A DNA stretch of 41,231 nucleotides from a virus. The notes beneath the pieces are model-generated. The model was not told the origin of the DNA and did not search any database. It was given only the letters and a program-made list of their open reading frames with translations. Below, piece after piece: positions 11,857 to 20,400 of the stretch. Position numbers and translations under genes: made by a program. Each line of letters begins with the position of its first letter. Position 1 is the stretch's first letter. The DNA lies in IMG/VR virus record IMGVR_UViG_3300034280_000763, positions 1 to 41,231 of that record, one strand, 5' to 3'.

Positions 11857-12802
11857 TCGCTCCCTCCTCTCTTGGTTGTTTCTCTTGGTAAAGGCTCAGG
11901 GCGTCGGGATCACCCAGGCAGAGCGGGAGAAACTCGCACCCGCCGAAATCGGTACAGGCCGAGGTGTTCCGCGTGAATAGAGCTCGCTTGCGTGAGGAGC
12001 GAACCTGCTCGGCCCACTCCCAGAGCTCGGCCTCCGAGCGCCAGAGAGAAGCCTGATCGCGGTAGATCACTTGCTCCTCGGCGTAGAAGTCCGGGCGGTC
12101 GAAGTAGTCCCGCTCCACGCGCACACAGAAGTCCCCGACTGACTCACCTTTCTTCTGGCGGATCGACGGCTTCCTGGTGAAGCGGTAGCGAATCTTCTCG
12201 ACCGGGCGGCCGGTGGCTCTCCATATGCCGTAGGCCGCAAGGCTTATCTGTCGGTCGAGCGGAAGGCGGCGGATACTCACCTCGCTTATCTGACCGACCA
12301 GCTTGTTCTCGACCAACACGAGCGAGCCGTCCTCTTCTCGCAGCTCGTCCGCAAAACCCAGAAGGTCAAAGGTCCGGGAGTAGGCCCCGGTCCAAGGATT
12401 CCTTAGACGAACCCGGTAGCCGTATTCCTTGACGCTCCCCTCCTTGTCAGATTCGTGGGGATACAGCGACAGATATAGGCGGGCTGCCGCCGTGACAATC
12501 GTGGAGTCAATCTCGGCCCGGTCCTGGTCAGACTGGTCTCGTATATCCCTCTCCTGAAAGATCGCGTGGGCGCCAGCCTCAGGGTCGCCGTATTCGATGG
12601 CCTTCTGGAACGCCTTACCCAGAGACAGGGCCGGGCGGAAGGCGATCGGCTCGAGGCGGTCCTGGTAAGAGAAGGCATATTTCTGCGGGCAGGCGAGAAG
12701 CGTCGAGACCTGACTCGCGGAAAGGTGCTCGCGGCCGGTGTCCTCCTCAATCAGGTTCGTAGCGTCAGACTCGAGTAGTTCCGGCCGGCTGGACTCGTTC
12801 AC
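11828..12802 (-). CDS. Cas4/RecB-like PD-(D/E)XK exonuclease with Fe-S cysteines
   Basis: The product is 324 aa. The N-terminal LSASQVSTLLACPQKYAFSY is the RecB-family entry helix with the first cysteine. FDLLGFADEL and LVLVENKL supply the catalytic Asp and E-x-K. The C-terminal CTDFGGCEFLPLC gives three more cysteines, as in Cas4/AddB iron-sulphur nucleases. It overlaps the Sak4 gene by 29 bp. A host-like CRISPR context is absent; end resection for Sak4/SSB recombination is the likely role. Confidence 0.85.
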   Translation of the reverse strand: MNESSRPELLESDATNLIEEDTGREHLSASQVSTLLACPQKYAFSYQDRLEPIAFRPALSLGKAFQKAIEYGDPEAGAHAIFQERDIRDQSDQDRAEIDSTIVTAAARLYLSLYPHESDKEGSVKEYGYRVRLRNPWTGAYSRTFDLLGFADELREEDGSLVLVENKLVGQISEVSIRRLPLDRQISLAAYGIWRATGRPVEKIRYRFTRKPSIRQKKGESVGDFCVRVERDYFDRPDFYAEEQVIYRDQASLWRSEAELWEWAEQVRSSRKRALFTRNTSACTDFGGCEFLPLCLGDPDALSLYQEKQPREEGANGYSHATTN

Positions 12803-13017
12803 TTCCGAGCCTCCAGATAATCGAGAAGGTCGTCTACGGCAAGGCGGGCGAACATCGCGTGATCCCGGCCCCGGCCATCACCTAGCCTGCTTCGAGTTTT
12901 CATCACCGAGCGCAGTAGGACGGCAACCTCGAGGACCGCTTGAATATCGGCGTCGTAGTGTGCCTCCCGCTCCTGCCGAACCCTGGCGAGCAGCTCCTCT
13001 ACATCAGCGGGCACCAT
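12799..13017 (-). CDS. Small hypothetical protein, 72 aa
   Basis: MVPADVEELLARVRQEREAH and VLEVAVLLRSVM suggest a helical protein. Its stop overlaps the GTG of the Cas4-like gene (GTGA). Unrecognised. Confidence 0.6.
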   Translation of the reverse strand: MVPADVEELLARVRQEREAHYDADIQAVLEVAVLLRSVMKTRSRLGDGRGRDHAMFARLAVDDLLDYLEARK

Positions 13018-13210
13018 GCGGCACCTCCCCGTATTCCGGCGGCTCTACGGTCTCGTCCACCAGGAGGCCCGGCCTAACCCACTTCCACCAGTAGTCATCC
13101 CACACGGCATCCTCGGCCGGCTTGGGGGGGATGGCGGGGATGTAACCCCGACCGGGCTTTCCCTCACCGTAGAAGTGGCGCCTCAGTCTCGGAGGTTTCC
13201 TACCGGCCAC
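13004..13210 (-). CDS. Small basic hypothetical protein, 68 aa
   Basis: The GTG at 13210 follows GAGGAGG by 6 nt and is preferred over an upstream frame to 13276. The product opens VAGRKPPRLRRHFYGEGKPG, with basic residues and then Pro/Trp-rich DDYWWKWVRPG. The next gene overlaps by 14 bp. No family is recognised. Confidence 0.6.
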   Translation of the reverse strand: MAGRKPPRLRRHFYGEGKPGRGYIPAIPPKPAEDAVWDDYWWKWVRPGLLVDETVEPPEYGEVPHGAR

Positions 13211-13433
13211 GAATAGCCTCCTCGCGGGCCGCCTTCCTATGGAAGTATTCGGCCACGGCGTCCCGGTAGTCGTCACCCATCAGGTCGTATTCCCTCTGAG
13301 GTAGGCGGGTATCAGGTCGCGGCCTAGCAACCGATTTATCCATAAGCCGTGTCACGAGCCACTCGGCCCCGGCGAGCAACACCGCGCCAATCAGAATCAC
13401 GGCGAGGTAAAACATGAATCCCTCAATCGGCAT
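13200..13433 (-). CDS. Small single-pass membrane protein, 77 aa
   Basis: Residues about 7-28 (MFYLAVILIGAVLLAGAEWL) form one transmembrane helix near the N-terminus; the rest is a charged cytoplasmic-type tail (DDYRDAVAEYFHRKAAREEA). It is second in the leftward early operon after the cro-like gene. Early membrane proteins of this type may act in superinfection exclusion, but nothing specific is visible. Confidence 0.65.
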   Translation of the reverse strand: MPIEGFMFYLAVILIGAVLLAGAEWLVTRLMDKSVARPRPDTRLPQREYDLMGDDYRDAVAEYFHRKAAREEAIRGR

Positions 13434-13668
13434 GATGGCCTCCCGCCGCGGGGCCCACGGCCCGCATCACAAAGTCGGACTCGATCCCCGTCAGTTCGAC
13501 CACCTTCGTTGCGATTCCCATACGAGACAGGTCCGGAACCTCGTGCTGGCCCTTCTCGTAGCGGATCAGCGTGGCGGTTGAAACCCCGAGCTTCCGAGCC
13601 ATTTCGACCTGTGAGAGCTGCCCGTATGCGCGGGCTGCTCGGATGCGCCTTCCTAGTTCACCATCCAC
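13423..13668 (-). CDS. Cro-like HTH repressor heading the leftward early operon
   Basis: The product is 81 aa from the GTG at 13668 (GGGAGG just upstream); an ATG at 13689 would add 7 residues. LGRRIRAARAYGQLSQVEMA followed by RKLGVSTATLIRYEKGQ is a classic XRE/Cro helix-turn-helix. It is transcribed divergently from the 13862 HTH gene, with which it shares RIRAARAY and the same helix order. The short length and position at the head of the replication operon fit a Cro-type regulator. Confidence 0.8.
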   Translation of the reverse strand: MDGELGRRIRAARAYGQLSQVEMARKLGVSTATLIRYEKGQHEVPDLSRMGIATKVVELTGIESDFVMRAVGPAAGGHHAD

Positions 13669-13861
13669 TTTTCCTCCCGTCTCCTTCATCGTTGGCCGCA
13701 ACATAACATTCTTCACGGACGGAAGATACGACACCGGGCGAGACTTTCCTGCTTGATGCGTTCTTTTTGTTCTGCTGCTACACTTACCGCCGCTTGAGCG
13801 GGCAGAATGAATCTGTGAGAGCAAAGCGGCACAGGTAGCTAGAACGACCAGGGAAGGGAAG
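13669..13861. promoter_or_regulatory. Divergent control region between two HTH genes
   Basis: This 193-bp gap must hold both promoters of the switch. Candidate operators are the palindrome CCGCTTGAGCGG (13790-13801) and the inverted pair TTCTGC/GCAGAA (13770-13775 and 13802-13807). Possible -10 boxes are TACACT (13779-13784, rightward, TGC before it) and a leftward TGTTATGTT; neither has a good -35. The region is less GC-rich than its surroundings. Confidence 0.55.
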
Positions 13862-14215
13862 ATGGGACTACCTAGAGGTATCGAGAGGTTCAGCAAGCTA
13901 GACGAGCGAGAGTTCGCTGGCAGGATTAGGGCGGCAAGGGCATATGCCGACCTGACACTCGAGGAGGCCGGGACAATGCTCGGTATCAGTCGGCAGGCGT
14001 TGAGCCGTCGAGAGAATCAGGCGGTCTCTGTCTCGACCCCTGAACGATTCATTATGGCGACGGTTTACTCAGAGGTAACGGGTTGGCCCGAGACTTTCTT
14101 CACGGAGGAGAGGATGCCCGATCTTCCGGTCCCACAACCCGAAGATGCGGAGCTCGAGCTGGAGGATGTTCCCCACCTCGTAGGTGAGCCGCCAGATGCT
14201 TCCGAGCTTCCGTAA
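13862..14215 (+). CDS. Putative immunity repressor, XRE-type HTH
   Basis: This 117-aa protein is the only plus-strand gene outside the rightward arm. EFAGRIRAARAYADLTLEEA followed by GTMLGISRQALSRRENQ is an XRE helix-turn-helix. A short C-terminal domain is acidic (EDAELELEDVPHLVGEPPD), without a peptidase signature, so no RecA-triggered self-cleavage is apparent. Its isolation, orientation and divergence from a Cro-like gene suggest it is the lysogeny repressor. AGGGAAGGGAAG precedes the ATG. Confidence 0.75.
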   Translation: MGLPRGIERFSKLDEREFAGRIRAARAYADLTLEEAGTMLGISRQALSRRENQAVSVSTPERFIMATVYSEVTGWPETFFTEERMPDLPVPQPEDAELELEDVPHLVGEPPDASELP

Positions 14216-14294
14216 GGCTCGGGTGTTCGTAACCAGTCTCCCTTAGCTGCCGCAGCGCAAAGTAGGCGGCGGCAAATCCGTATTGCCCTCTCAT
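14100..14294 (-). CDS. Small hypothetical protein overlapping repressor 3' end
   Basis: The 64-aa frame starts MRGQYGFAAAYFALRQLRET and has GGAGCGG 6 nt upstream. The first 40 residues look like genuine helical protein; the tail is Pro/Arg-rich. It overlaps the 3' 116 bp of the convergent repressor gene, which is unusual. It may be real and would run antisense to the repressor mRNA; confidence is moderate. Confidence 0.45.
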   Translation of the reverse strand: MRGQYGFAAAYFALRQLRETGYEHPSLTEARKHLAAHLRGGEHPPARAPHLRVVGPEDRASSPP

Positions 14295-14381
14295 ATTCGC
14301 CGCTCCTTGGCTAGTTGTCAGCTACCTGGTCCCTATAACGGGGGTTACCACAATACTGACTTTCGGGTAAGGGGCCCACAA

Positions 14382-14416
14382 CGACGAACGGCCCCCTTGC
14401 GGGAGCCGTTGCGTCG
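14382..14416. terminator. Long hairpin after the late operon
   Basis: CGACGAACGGC followed by CCC pairs with GGG and GCCGTTGCGTCG, with one bulged A and one bulged G around a short TTGC loop. It lies 3 bp beyond the stop of the last late gene (14419), so it is a good candidate terminator for the long leftward operon. No T-run follows. Confidence 0.65.
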
Positions 14417-14438
14417 AGTCAATCCGTGTCAGGAGGTA
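14417..14438 (+). promoter_or_regulatory. Orphan copy of the rightward-arm leader
   Basis: AGTCAATCCG-TGT-CAGGAGGTA matches the shared early leader (18 of 21 bases from GTC to GTA). Here it lies antisense to the C-terminal codons of the Hjc-like nuclease and follows the 14382-14416 hairpin, mimicking the hairpin-leader order of the rightward arm. A GTG at 14443 opens only a short frame. Confidence 0.6.
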
Positions 14439-14784
14439 AGTCGTGACACGAAAGGGTGAGGGTATCAGGTTGTGGCGGCCATTCTCGCTCGGGAATGAAC
14501 CGGGGCTCGGATCGCTTGGGCCACCAGCAGAGGAGGGCATCGGCTCCCGCTCGTTTCGCGGCCTCCGATAGGGCCCTTCGGTCAGCCGGGGGGAATCCCG
14601 ACCAGGGGGAGCGGGTAGTGCTTTTGCTCTCTATGAGCCTGGGGCGCTCGCCGGCCTTGAGTGCGACCACATCGGCTACACCGAGGCTTGCGGGGGCTCG
14701 CATGGCAAACCAGCCTTCCTCCCTAAGAGACCGAACTAGGTCTCGCTCCCGCTGGTGCCCCCTCCTTGAATCGGCCTTAGCCAT
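14419..14784 (-). CDS. Hjc-like Holliday-junction resolvase / PD-(D/E)XK nuclease
   Basis: The product is 121 aa. MAKADSRRGHQRERDLVRSL opens with the catalytic-Glu helix; GVADVVAL holds the Asp and LIESKST the E-x-K motif. Size and order fit archaeal-type Hjc or VRR-like resolvases found in phages. The ATG at 14784 overlaps the upstream stop by 8 bp. It is the last gene of the late operon; a role in resolving branched DNA before packaging is likely. Confidence 0.8.
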   Translation of the reverse strand: MAKADSRRGHQRERDLVRSLREEGWFAMRAPASLGVADVVALKAGERPRLIESKSTTRSPWSGFPPADRRALSEAAKRAGADALLCWWPKRSEPRFIPEREWPPQPDTLTLSCHDLPPDTD

Positions 14785-15109
14785 CGGCGGCCCGAAGCCG
14801 CATGAGGGCCCAATGAGCAAGGGCAAAGTGATGGGCGGCCGAGAGAGCCAGGTCACGCTTGTCCTCCTGCCCGTTGGCGGCCCGCCTAAGCGACTCCATG
14901 ATCGCGTAGTTGATGCCGTCTGCGGCCTCCTCCTGGCCTTCTGCTGCGTTGTCGCGGGTCAGGTAGGCCGGGTTTCCGTCCGGGCTAATGAAGGTCGTGA
15001 TCCCCGCGTCGTATCTGTCCTGGCACTGGTCGAGAACCTCGTCCGATACACCAGGGCACCGTGAAAGTTGCGTTAGAAGGCTCTCGAAGGTTGCCTCGGG
15101 ATCAGTCAT
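14777..15109 (-). CDS. Hypothetical protein, 110 aa
   Basis: The product starts MTDPEATFESLLTQLSRCPG. The ATG at 15109 is preferred over that at 15127 because GGAGATACAGCG lies just before it. The protein is helical with SAAHHFALAHWALMRL near the end. No family is recognised. It lies between the phosphoesterase and the resolvase-like gene. Confidence 0.65.
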   Translation of the reverse strand: MTDPEATFESLLTQLSRCPGVSDEVLDQCQDRYDAGITTFISPDGNPAYLTRDNAAEGQEEAADGINYAIMESLRRAANGQEDKRDLALSAAHHFALAHWALMRLRAADG

Positions 15110-16334
15110 CGCTGTATCTCCTTCCATCGGGCAGGAGCAGCCTCCCCGGTAGGTAGATGGCTGTTGCTACGGTGAAGTCATCTGAGGGAAGGTGAGACTT
15201 GGCGATCAGGAAGCCCTGCTGCCAATCCGGTTGGCCCCCAGATATGTAGCCGAGCCCGTCCTCGATTTCACAGGCACAGCCGGCCTCCGCTGCCAAGCGG
15301 GTCTCGGCTCCGGACTCAGGGTGCCAGGTCGTCCGATATTCCACAGAGAGCCGGTGGCTATGCCCCAGGGCGGTGCTACCTCCGAGGTCGGTTAGGGCCT
15401 TCTTGGTCGCGTTCCTGGTGGTGCTCAATCCATGCCGTGCGGCGAGTCGGTGATTGTCGAGGACCGTAATCTTCGAGCGATCCCAGGGCTGCTCGTCGTG
15501 GTAGGTGACGCCGAGCTCGTCAAGTCTTAGGAGCCTCTGGAGCGAGAGGGCCGGCACCTCGTCGTTTGCTGCTCGAACCCGGTAAAGGGCCGTGAGGTTG
15601 TCGATTAGGGCGTGTTCTAGCCTTTCATCATGGTTACCTCTTTGGATTGAGACTTCAGCATCGCAAGCCTCGCGGTAGTCACGAAGGATGCCGTAAGCGG
15701 CCTGGAGGCACTCGTTGATTGGATTGTCGTAGCCGCCTTCAGGGATTAGCCGGTGCCTCGAGAGCGTGGCCGCATCGAGCAGGTCGCCATTCACGATCAC
15801 CTGGTCGGGTTGCTCGTCGGCTAACCATTCGCAGAACAGACGGTGGAAAGTCTTGTCGTGGTGGGGGGCGTGGTGATCCCCGATGATCGCGGCTGTCCGG
15901 ACCTTTTGCTTTTTCCGCTTCTTGGGCTTGGGGAGGGGCTTCCACTCGGCCGGGTCGGGGAACTTGAAGGGCGGAGCGACCGGCTCCACATCTATCCGGA
16001 GCTGGATTTTTAGGTCGTCCTCGTCCCCCCATCTATTCGCTCGACACCGGACTACCCGCCACTCGTCGGCCTTGAGCCCGTGCGCGGCCAGGAGCCGCTC
16101 CGGAGTCCATTCTGACTCCGGAAGCTGGTCGGCCTCGAGGGTAAGGGTTCGCAGCCCAGGGCTCGGGCTGGAGGAGGGGCGCTTGGCCGTTGGGAGTCCG
16201 CGTCGGAGTAGGTGGGCCCGGAGGGTCGAAGTAGCGAGACCGAGTTCGGCCGCGACAGCGACACATCCTCGAGCCTCTACAGCCTCGAGGAGTTCCTCGT
16301 CACTTGGATATTCGTGGGACTGCTTGCCAGCCAC
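15102..16334 (-). CDS. Calcineurin-like phosphoesterase with N-terminal HTH
   Basis: The product is 410 aa. Residues 10-50 (DEELLEAVEARGCVAVAAEL, GLATSTLRAHLLRRGL) look like an HTH. The catalytic domain starts near residue 145 with GDHHAPHHD, then NGDLLD, RGNHDE and GHSHR: the D-x-H, GD, GNHD/E and GH-x-H metal ligands of the metallophosphatase superfamily (Mre11/SbcD relatives). A Lys-rich linker (PKPKKRKKQK) joins the two. A nuclease or phosphodiesterase acting on DNA is plausible. The GTG start lies close to AGGGGGGATGTT. Confidence 0.85.
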   Translation of the reverse strand: MAGKQSHEYPSDEELLEAVEARGCVAVAAELGLATSTLRAHLLRRGLPTAKRPSSSPSPGLRTLTLEADQLPESEWTPERLLAAHGLKADEWRVVRCRANRWGDEDDLKIQLRIDVEPVAPPFKFPDPAEWKPLPKPKKRKKQKVRTAAIIGDHHAPHHDKTFHRLFCEWLADEQPDQVIVNGDLLDAATLSRHRLIPEGGYDNPINECLQAAYGILRDYREACDAEVSIQRGNHDERLEHALIDNLTALYRVRAANDEVPALSLQRLLRLDELGVTYHDEQPWDRSKITVLDNHRLAARHGLSTTRNATKKALTDLGGSTALGHSHRLSVEYRTTWHPESGAETRLAAEAGCACEIEDGLGYISGGQPDWQQGFLIAKSHLPSDDFTVATAIYLPGRLLLPDGRRYSDD

Positions 16335-16361
16335 AACATCCCCCCTAAGCGTAGGTGTGGA

Positions 16362-16553
16362 CTACTCGGAGCCCCTGGGAAGCGGACGCTCGGGGGTTGT
16401 GAACCGGCGAACTATCGGGGCCGTGACGCCGATAGAGAGGGCAACAACCCAGGGTGTCACGATCCCCTCACTCGCCAGGACCGCGAGGGCAGCATTGACG
16501 ACTGCGGCGGCAATCACCGGCTCGTTCCATAGGACTTGTGCGATGCGCTTCAT
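16362..16553 (-). CDS. Putative holin / small membrane protein
   Basis: The product is 63 aa. MKRIAQVLWNEP is followed by two hydrophobic stretches (VIAAAVVNAALAVLASEGIV and VVALSIGVTAPIV) separated by a short turn, then a basic tail. It follows the endolysin directly, the usual place for a holin. The ATG at 16553 has GAGG upstream; a longer frame adds 12 residues. Confidence 0.65.
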   Translation of the reverse strand: MKRIAQVLWNEPVIAAAVVNAALAVLASEGIVTPWVVALSIGVTAPIVRRFTTPERPLPRGSE

Positions 16554-16629
16554 TGGACCTCGTTTCCGTTGCGTTCCAATATGTTCCACAACGGGTCGGA
16601 CGGTCTTTTACGCATTGTGCGGGATTGGC

Positions 16630-17127
16630 TTACCAGCTAGACCAACGGGCCTTATAGCCACGGGAGTCGGTATGGACGGAACCCCCAGGATATTCCCCCA
16701 CCCCGCCGTTCGCCCATATGTCCTCCACGGCTGCGAGGAAGCGGTCCCTGCCGAAACGATTGACCGTATCTACGGACCAATCGCAAGCGTCAGCCTTCAT
16801 ATGGCGGGACTGTGAGGCTCCACCCACGGCGGCGTTGTGTTCCGGGGAGCGGTAGTAAGAGAGCGCCCCAATCGGCTTGTCACCGAGCCTGTGGCGAAGG
16901 CGCTCGCACTTGAACGCCTGCCTCTGTGCGTTCTTTCGGAGCGAGTTCGGGACGGGGGTGCCGTCCTTCGAGGCCCACTCAGCCTTCGTGAAGTTGGGAG
17001 ACACATACCCCTGCTTCCAGCAGAACCGCTTGAAGCCACGGGATCGCTGCGCAAGCCTGCCGTATGGGTGCGACCACATATGGCGGTAGGGGTGGAGCTT
17101 CCCGTGGAAGCCGGGGAATCGAGCCAT
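16630..17127 (-). CDS. Endolysin, peptidase M15_3-like
   Basis: The product is 165 aa. YYRSPEHNAAVGGASQSRHM with KADACDW supplies the His and Asp zinc ligands, and GGVGEYPGGSVHTDSRGYKARW the final His, the pattern of the M15 D-Ala-D-Ala/L-Ala-D-Glu peptidases. There is no signal peptide, so it needs a holin for release. The N-terminal 75 residues are basic and aromatic, perhaps a wall-binding part. It lies between two small membrane-protein genes, giving a complete lysis cassette. Confidence 0.85.
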   Translation of the reverse strand: MARFPGFHGKLHPYRHMWSHPYGRLAQRSRGFKRFCWKQGYVSPNFTKAEWASKDGTPVPNSLRKNAQRQAFKCERLRHRLGDKPIGALSYYRSPEHNAAVGGASQSRHMKADACDWSVDTVNRFGRDRFLAAVEDIWANGGVGEYPGGSVHTDSRGYKARWSSW

Positions 17128-17147
17128 GAGAACCTTTCGGTTGAGGG

Positions 17148-17417
17148 TTACGGGAGGTATTGGACGACTACAGCCGTCGCAAAGGGAATCAGCGTGGCGA
17201 GAACCAGTAGACCGCCCTTGAGGGTGGCGAGCTGCTTCTCCGCCGAGGTCATGCGGCCATTGTGGAGCCGAGTCTGCTCCTCTATTCGGGCCAACCGCTC
17301 GCGGCTTTCGGCCTCGATTCTTTGGTGGCTTTCCTTGAGCTCTCGAGTGGCCTCGTGGAGGTCACCGCGTAGTGCCGTTAGCTCGGCCTGGAGGACTTGT
17401 ATCTCGCCGGAGGTCAC
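17148..17417 (-). CDS. Coiled-coil membrane protein, XhlA-like
   Basis: The product is 89 aa. Residues 5-55 form a coiled coil (VLQAELTALRGDLHEATREL). Residues about 67-86 (KGGLLVLATLIPFATAVVVQ) are a C-terminal membrane helix. This architecture matches the hemolysin XhlA-type phage lysis proteins. The ATG overlaps the stop of the 1344-aa gene (ATGA). Confidence 0.75.
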   Translation of the reverse strand: MTSGEIQVLQAELTALRGDLHEATRELKESHQRIEAESRERLARIEEQTRLHNGRMTSAEKQLATLKGGLLVLATLIPFATAVVVQYLP

Positions 17418-20400
17418 TTGGAAAGCGCCCTATCCCATCGGTCGTCAGCAGAGGAACCCCCAGACCCACCGCTTCCGGGCAGGTCGGAAGTGTTGCCGGC
17501 CTCTAAGTCGTTGATGATGGCCCGCTGCTTCTTCAGGTCATCGAGCGGAACGGTTCCGAGAATGTTTATGGCGGTTCGCCAATCCCTTCCGGGGTCGAGC
17601 TCACGGAGGGCCATAGAGGTCTTGCTACGCCCCCCAATCGTGGTGGGGTCGCCGGGCTCCCAGGTCCGTCTAGGGCGGAATCCGGAAGGCAGGTATTTCT
17701 TGTCAGCGTCCTGGTTGAGGAAGCTATCCGCTACACGGATTGGCCCGACCATGCTGGTAAAGGCGGCCAGGGCCAGGAGAAGATGCTCGTCCCAGGACTC
17801 GGCCACCTGCTCGCCGGTAAAGGTGTCTTGGCCCGAAACGCCCTGGAGCCCCACACCGATAATCGGGTTTATTCCGGAAAGGAGCCGCCGGATGTTGTCG
17901 GTGCCGACCGCCTCGACCACGGAGCTCAGGGCCGGCGTGAACCTCGTAGCGGACGGAGCTGCTTCCGGCTTCCCGTCCACATAGGTCACGGGGTAGGCGT
18001 AGTTCAGGAAGTCGAGGGCCTCGCCGTCCATGAATCTCTCGAGCTCATTCGCGTTCATCTGAGCGAAGAAGTAGAGCGCCGCCGCCTTGAACGGATGCCG
18101 CTTGGGGAATCCCCAGAAGGCAGTCTTGATCGAGTAGCGAACGAACGGGTAAAAGGCCGTGAGTGACGCGGGGCCCTTCTCGAGGCGGCTAATGGCCCTC
18201 CAGTTACCCATCACATCGTCCAGGTAAGACTCCATCTGGCGGGCGAGGTCGGGATTACGAGCGATAGCTGCCTGCTTCTCTGCGAGAGTCATGGCGCCCA
18301 TCTTTCGCTGTAGCTCGTCGTCCAGTTTGAGGACACCCCCGAGGCCCTTCATAAACCCGTTGAACTCCTTGTCCACCTGGGCGGCGACTACGAGTTTCCG
18401 AATCCCTCCTCCCTTCAGCCGGTCGAACTTTCCGAGGGCATCGCCTCGAACAACCGACCTAAGGAACTCTGCTGTTTGGTCTCCCCTGGTCAGAGGGTTA
18501 CTGTTTTCTGCGAGCGGCTGCTTGAGGCGATCCTTCTTTGTTCGACTGCTGTTCGGAAGCGAGGTGCCCTTGCTCTCAAAGCCAGGGACCGGAACGGGGG
18601 TCACGCCGGCCGACTGTCCGGCCAGGGCGTCTACCGCTGCTCGATCCTCGGGCGAAAGCTCGTCGTATTCCTTGCGGCGGGACTTGAGGATACGGGCCCA
18701 CCGAGCAGGGTTAGCCCCGATTGCGACGGCGGCAGGGAGTCCCTCCGCGAGGAGCTGCGCGGCAGCCCAGGCAGGGTTATAGCCGAGCAGGATTCGAGAG
18801 CCGAAGCGGTTGGCCTTGAGTGCGAAGTTGTCCTTCGACCCGAACTGACTCTCCATTTCCTTAGCAGCGTCCCGTCGAACAACGATGTATTTGTGGCCCT
18901 TGTCGAGGAGCCGGCCCTTGATTTCGGCATCAAACTTGCCTAGTTCTACAAGCGAGACCTGCCTCGAGCCCCCGGTAGACCGACTCCTCTTGGAGAGCTG
19001 GATAAACGCTCCTACATCCCGAACATCGGAGTCCTGGATGCCTCGACGGAAGTGTTGCGAGTGGAACACGGCCATCTGCTTCGGGTCGATCTGACCATCG
19101 AGGATTGCCTGCCGGATTTCCTCGCTGGTCAGGTAGCGGCGAGCCCCCCTAGCGGTCTGGACCGGGATTGCCTCACGAAGGGCAAAGTTGGTAATCAGGC
19201 TGTGAATAACCCTCTTCGCTCGAGGAGCGTAGATTGAGCTCCTGACCAGGGCATCGAAGGAGCGGTCGGCCTCTCCTGCCTGCCTGCGCTTGTCTTTATC
19301 CTGGAAGGTCCGGAAGGCCATCCGATTGAACGCCGGGTTCGCGGGGGCGGCCTCGAGCGAGGCGCGGGCCCCTGGCTCGGACTTCACATAGGCAGGGGTC
19401 TCGAGGCCCTCACGCTGGACGACGCCTTGAGCCTCTTTTACAAAGTCGGCGCGGGCCTTCTTCGCGGCCAGATTGTAAAGTCTTAGTTGCTCGGCCAGCT
19501 TGTCGGCTTTCCCCTTTGCCTCAAGGTATGCCTCGTTATCTCCGGCCTTGTTCGCGGCCCTTTGTTCACGCCTGAGCTTCTTCACCTGCTGGACTTTCTT
19601 CTCGAACAGGTCAGGGTCCATATCCTTCGCCTTGACTGTCCGGCCCCCAATCTCCACGCCCTCCTCGAGGCGCTCGGTCGGCGTCTTGAGCCCGTAATCC
19701 ACGCCGATTGCCAGGTATCGCTTTACTTCGCTGGTCGTAACCTTGTCCTGGGCTTTTCTCAGGAGGTCTACGCCTTGCCAGAAGGCAGGATCATCGAATA
19801 TTCCTGGATTGTTCTTGAGGAACTCGAAGTTGTCTCGGTCAGTAACAGCGGTGCGGTCGAGCGTCTTTCGATTTGGATTGCCAACCTTGGCTTCGGCCTT
19901 GGCAATCCGGGCCATCGCTGCTTCATAGTTCCGGGGTATGCCGTAGATCAGGACGGTAGATAGAGCATCGAAGGCCGACTTGCGGTAATCCTTCGTTTTG
20001 CGTCCGTCTGGGGCCTTGACTTGCCGAACCGCTCTCTGAATCGGCCGGAGCTCCTGAGTCGTCAAGGCTAGGGCGGCCGCCTTACCCCGGGCGGTCTGTC
20101 GTGACCACTCGACGCGGCGGCGGCGGTTCTCCAGGAGGTTCCCCAGGGGACGGATCACATACTCGCCTCCATCCACGCTGTCCTTGACTCTCGGGGTCCG
20201 GGCCTCGCCCTTAGCCTCCCGCTTGTTGTCGGCCTTGTCGAGACGCTTCTTATTGCCGGCGCGAATGGCGCGGGTGGCGGGCTTGCTTGCTTTGCGGACG
20301 CCTCCTAAGACTTTCGGAGTGAATACCAGGGGCAGGGCCCCAATCTCGTCCTTGACGGCCCTTGTCACATCTTCTTCCGAACCGCTGATGAAGGGCTCGA

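Noticed and set aside
11828-12802. CRISPR-Cas adaptation locus
   Set aside because: The Cas4-like nuclease stands with Sak4 and SSB; no cas1/cas2 and no repeat-spacer array are visible.
13753-13784. Rightward repressor promoter TTGATG...TACACT
   Set aside because: The spacer is 20 nt, too long for a standard sigma70 promoter; kept only as a possible -10.
18291-18943. Plus-strand ORFs opposite the 1344-aa gene
   Set aside because: No ribosome sites and low-complexity composition; antisense shadows.
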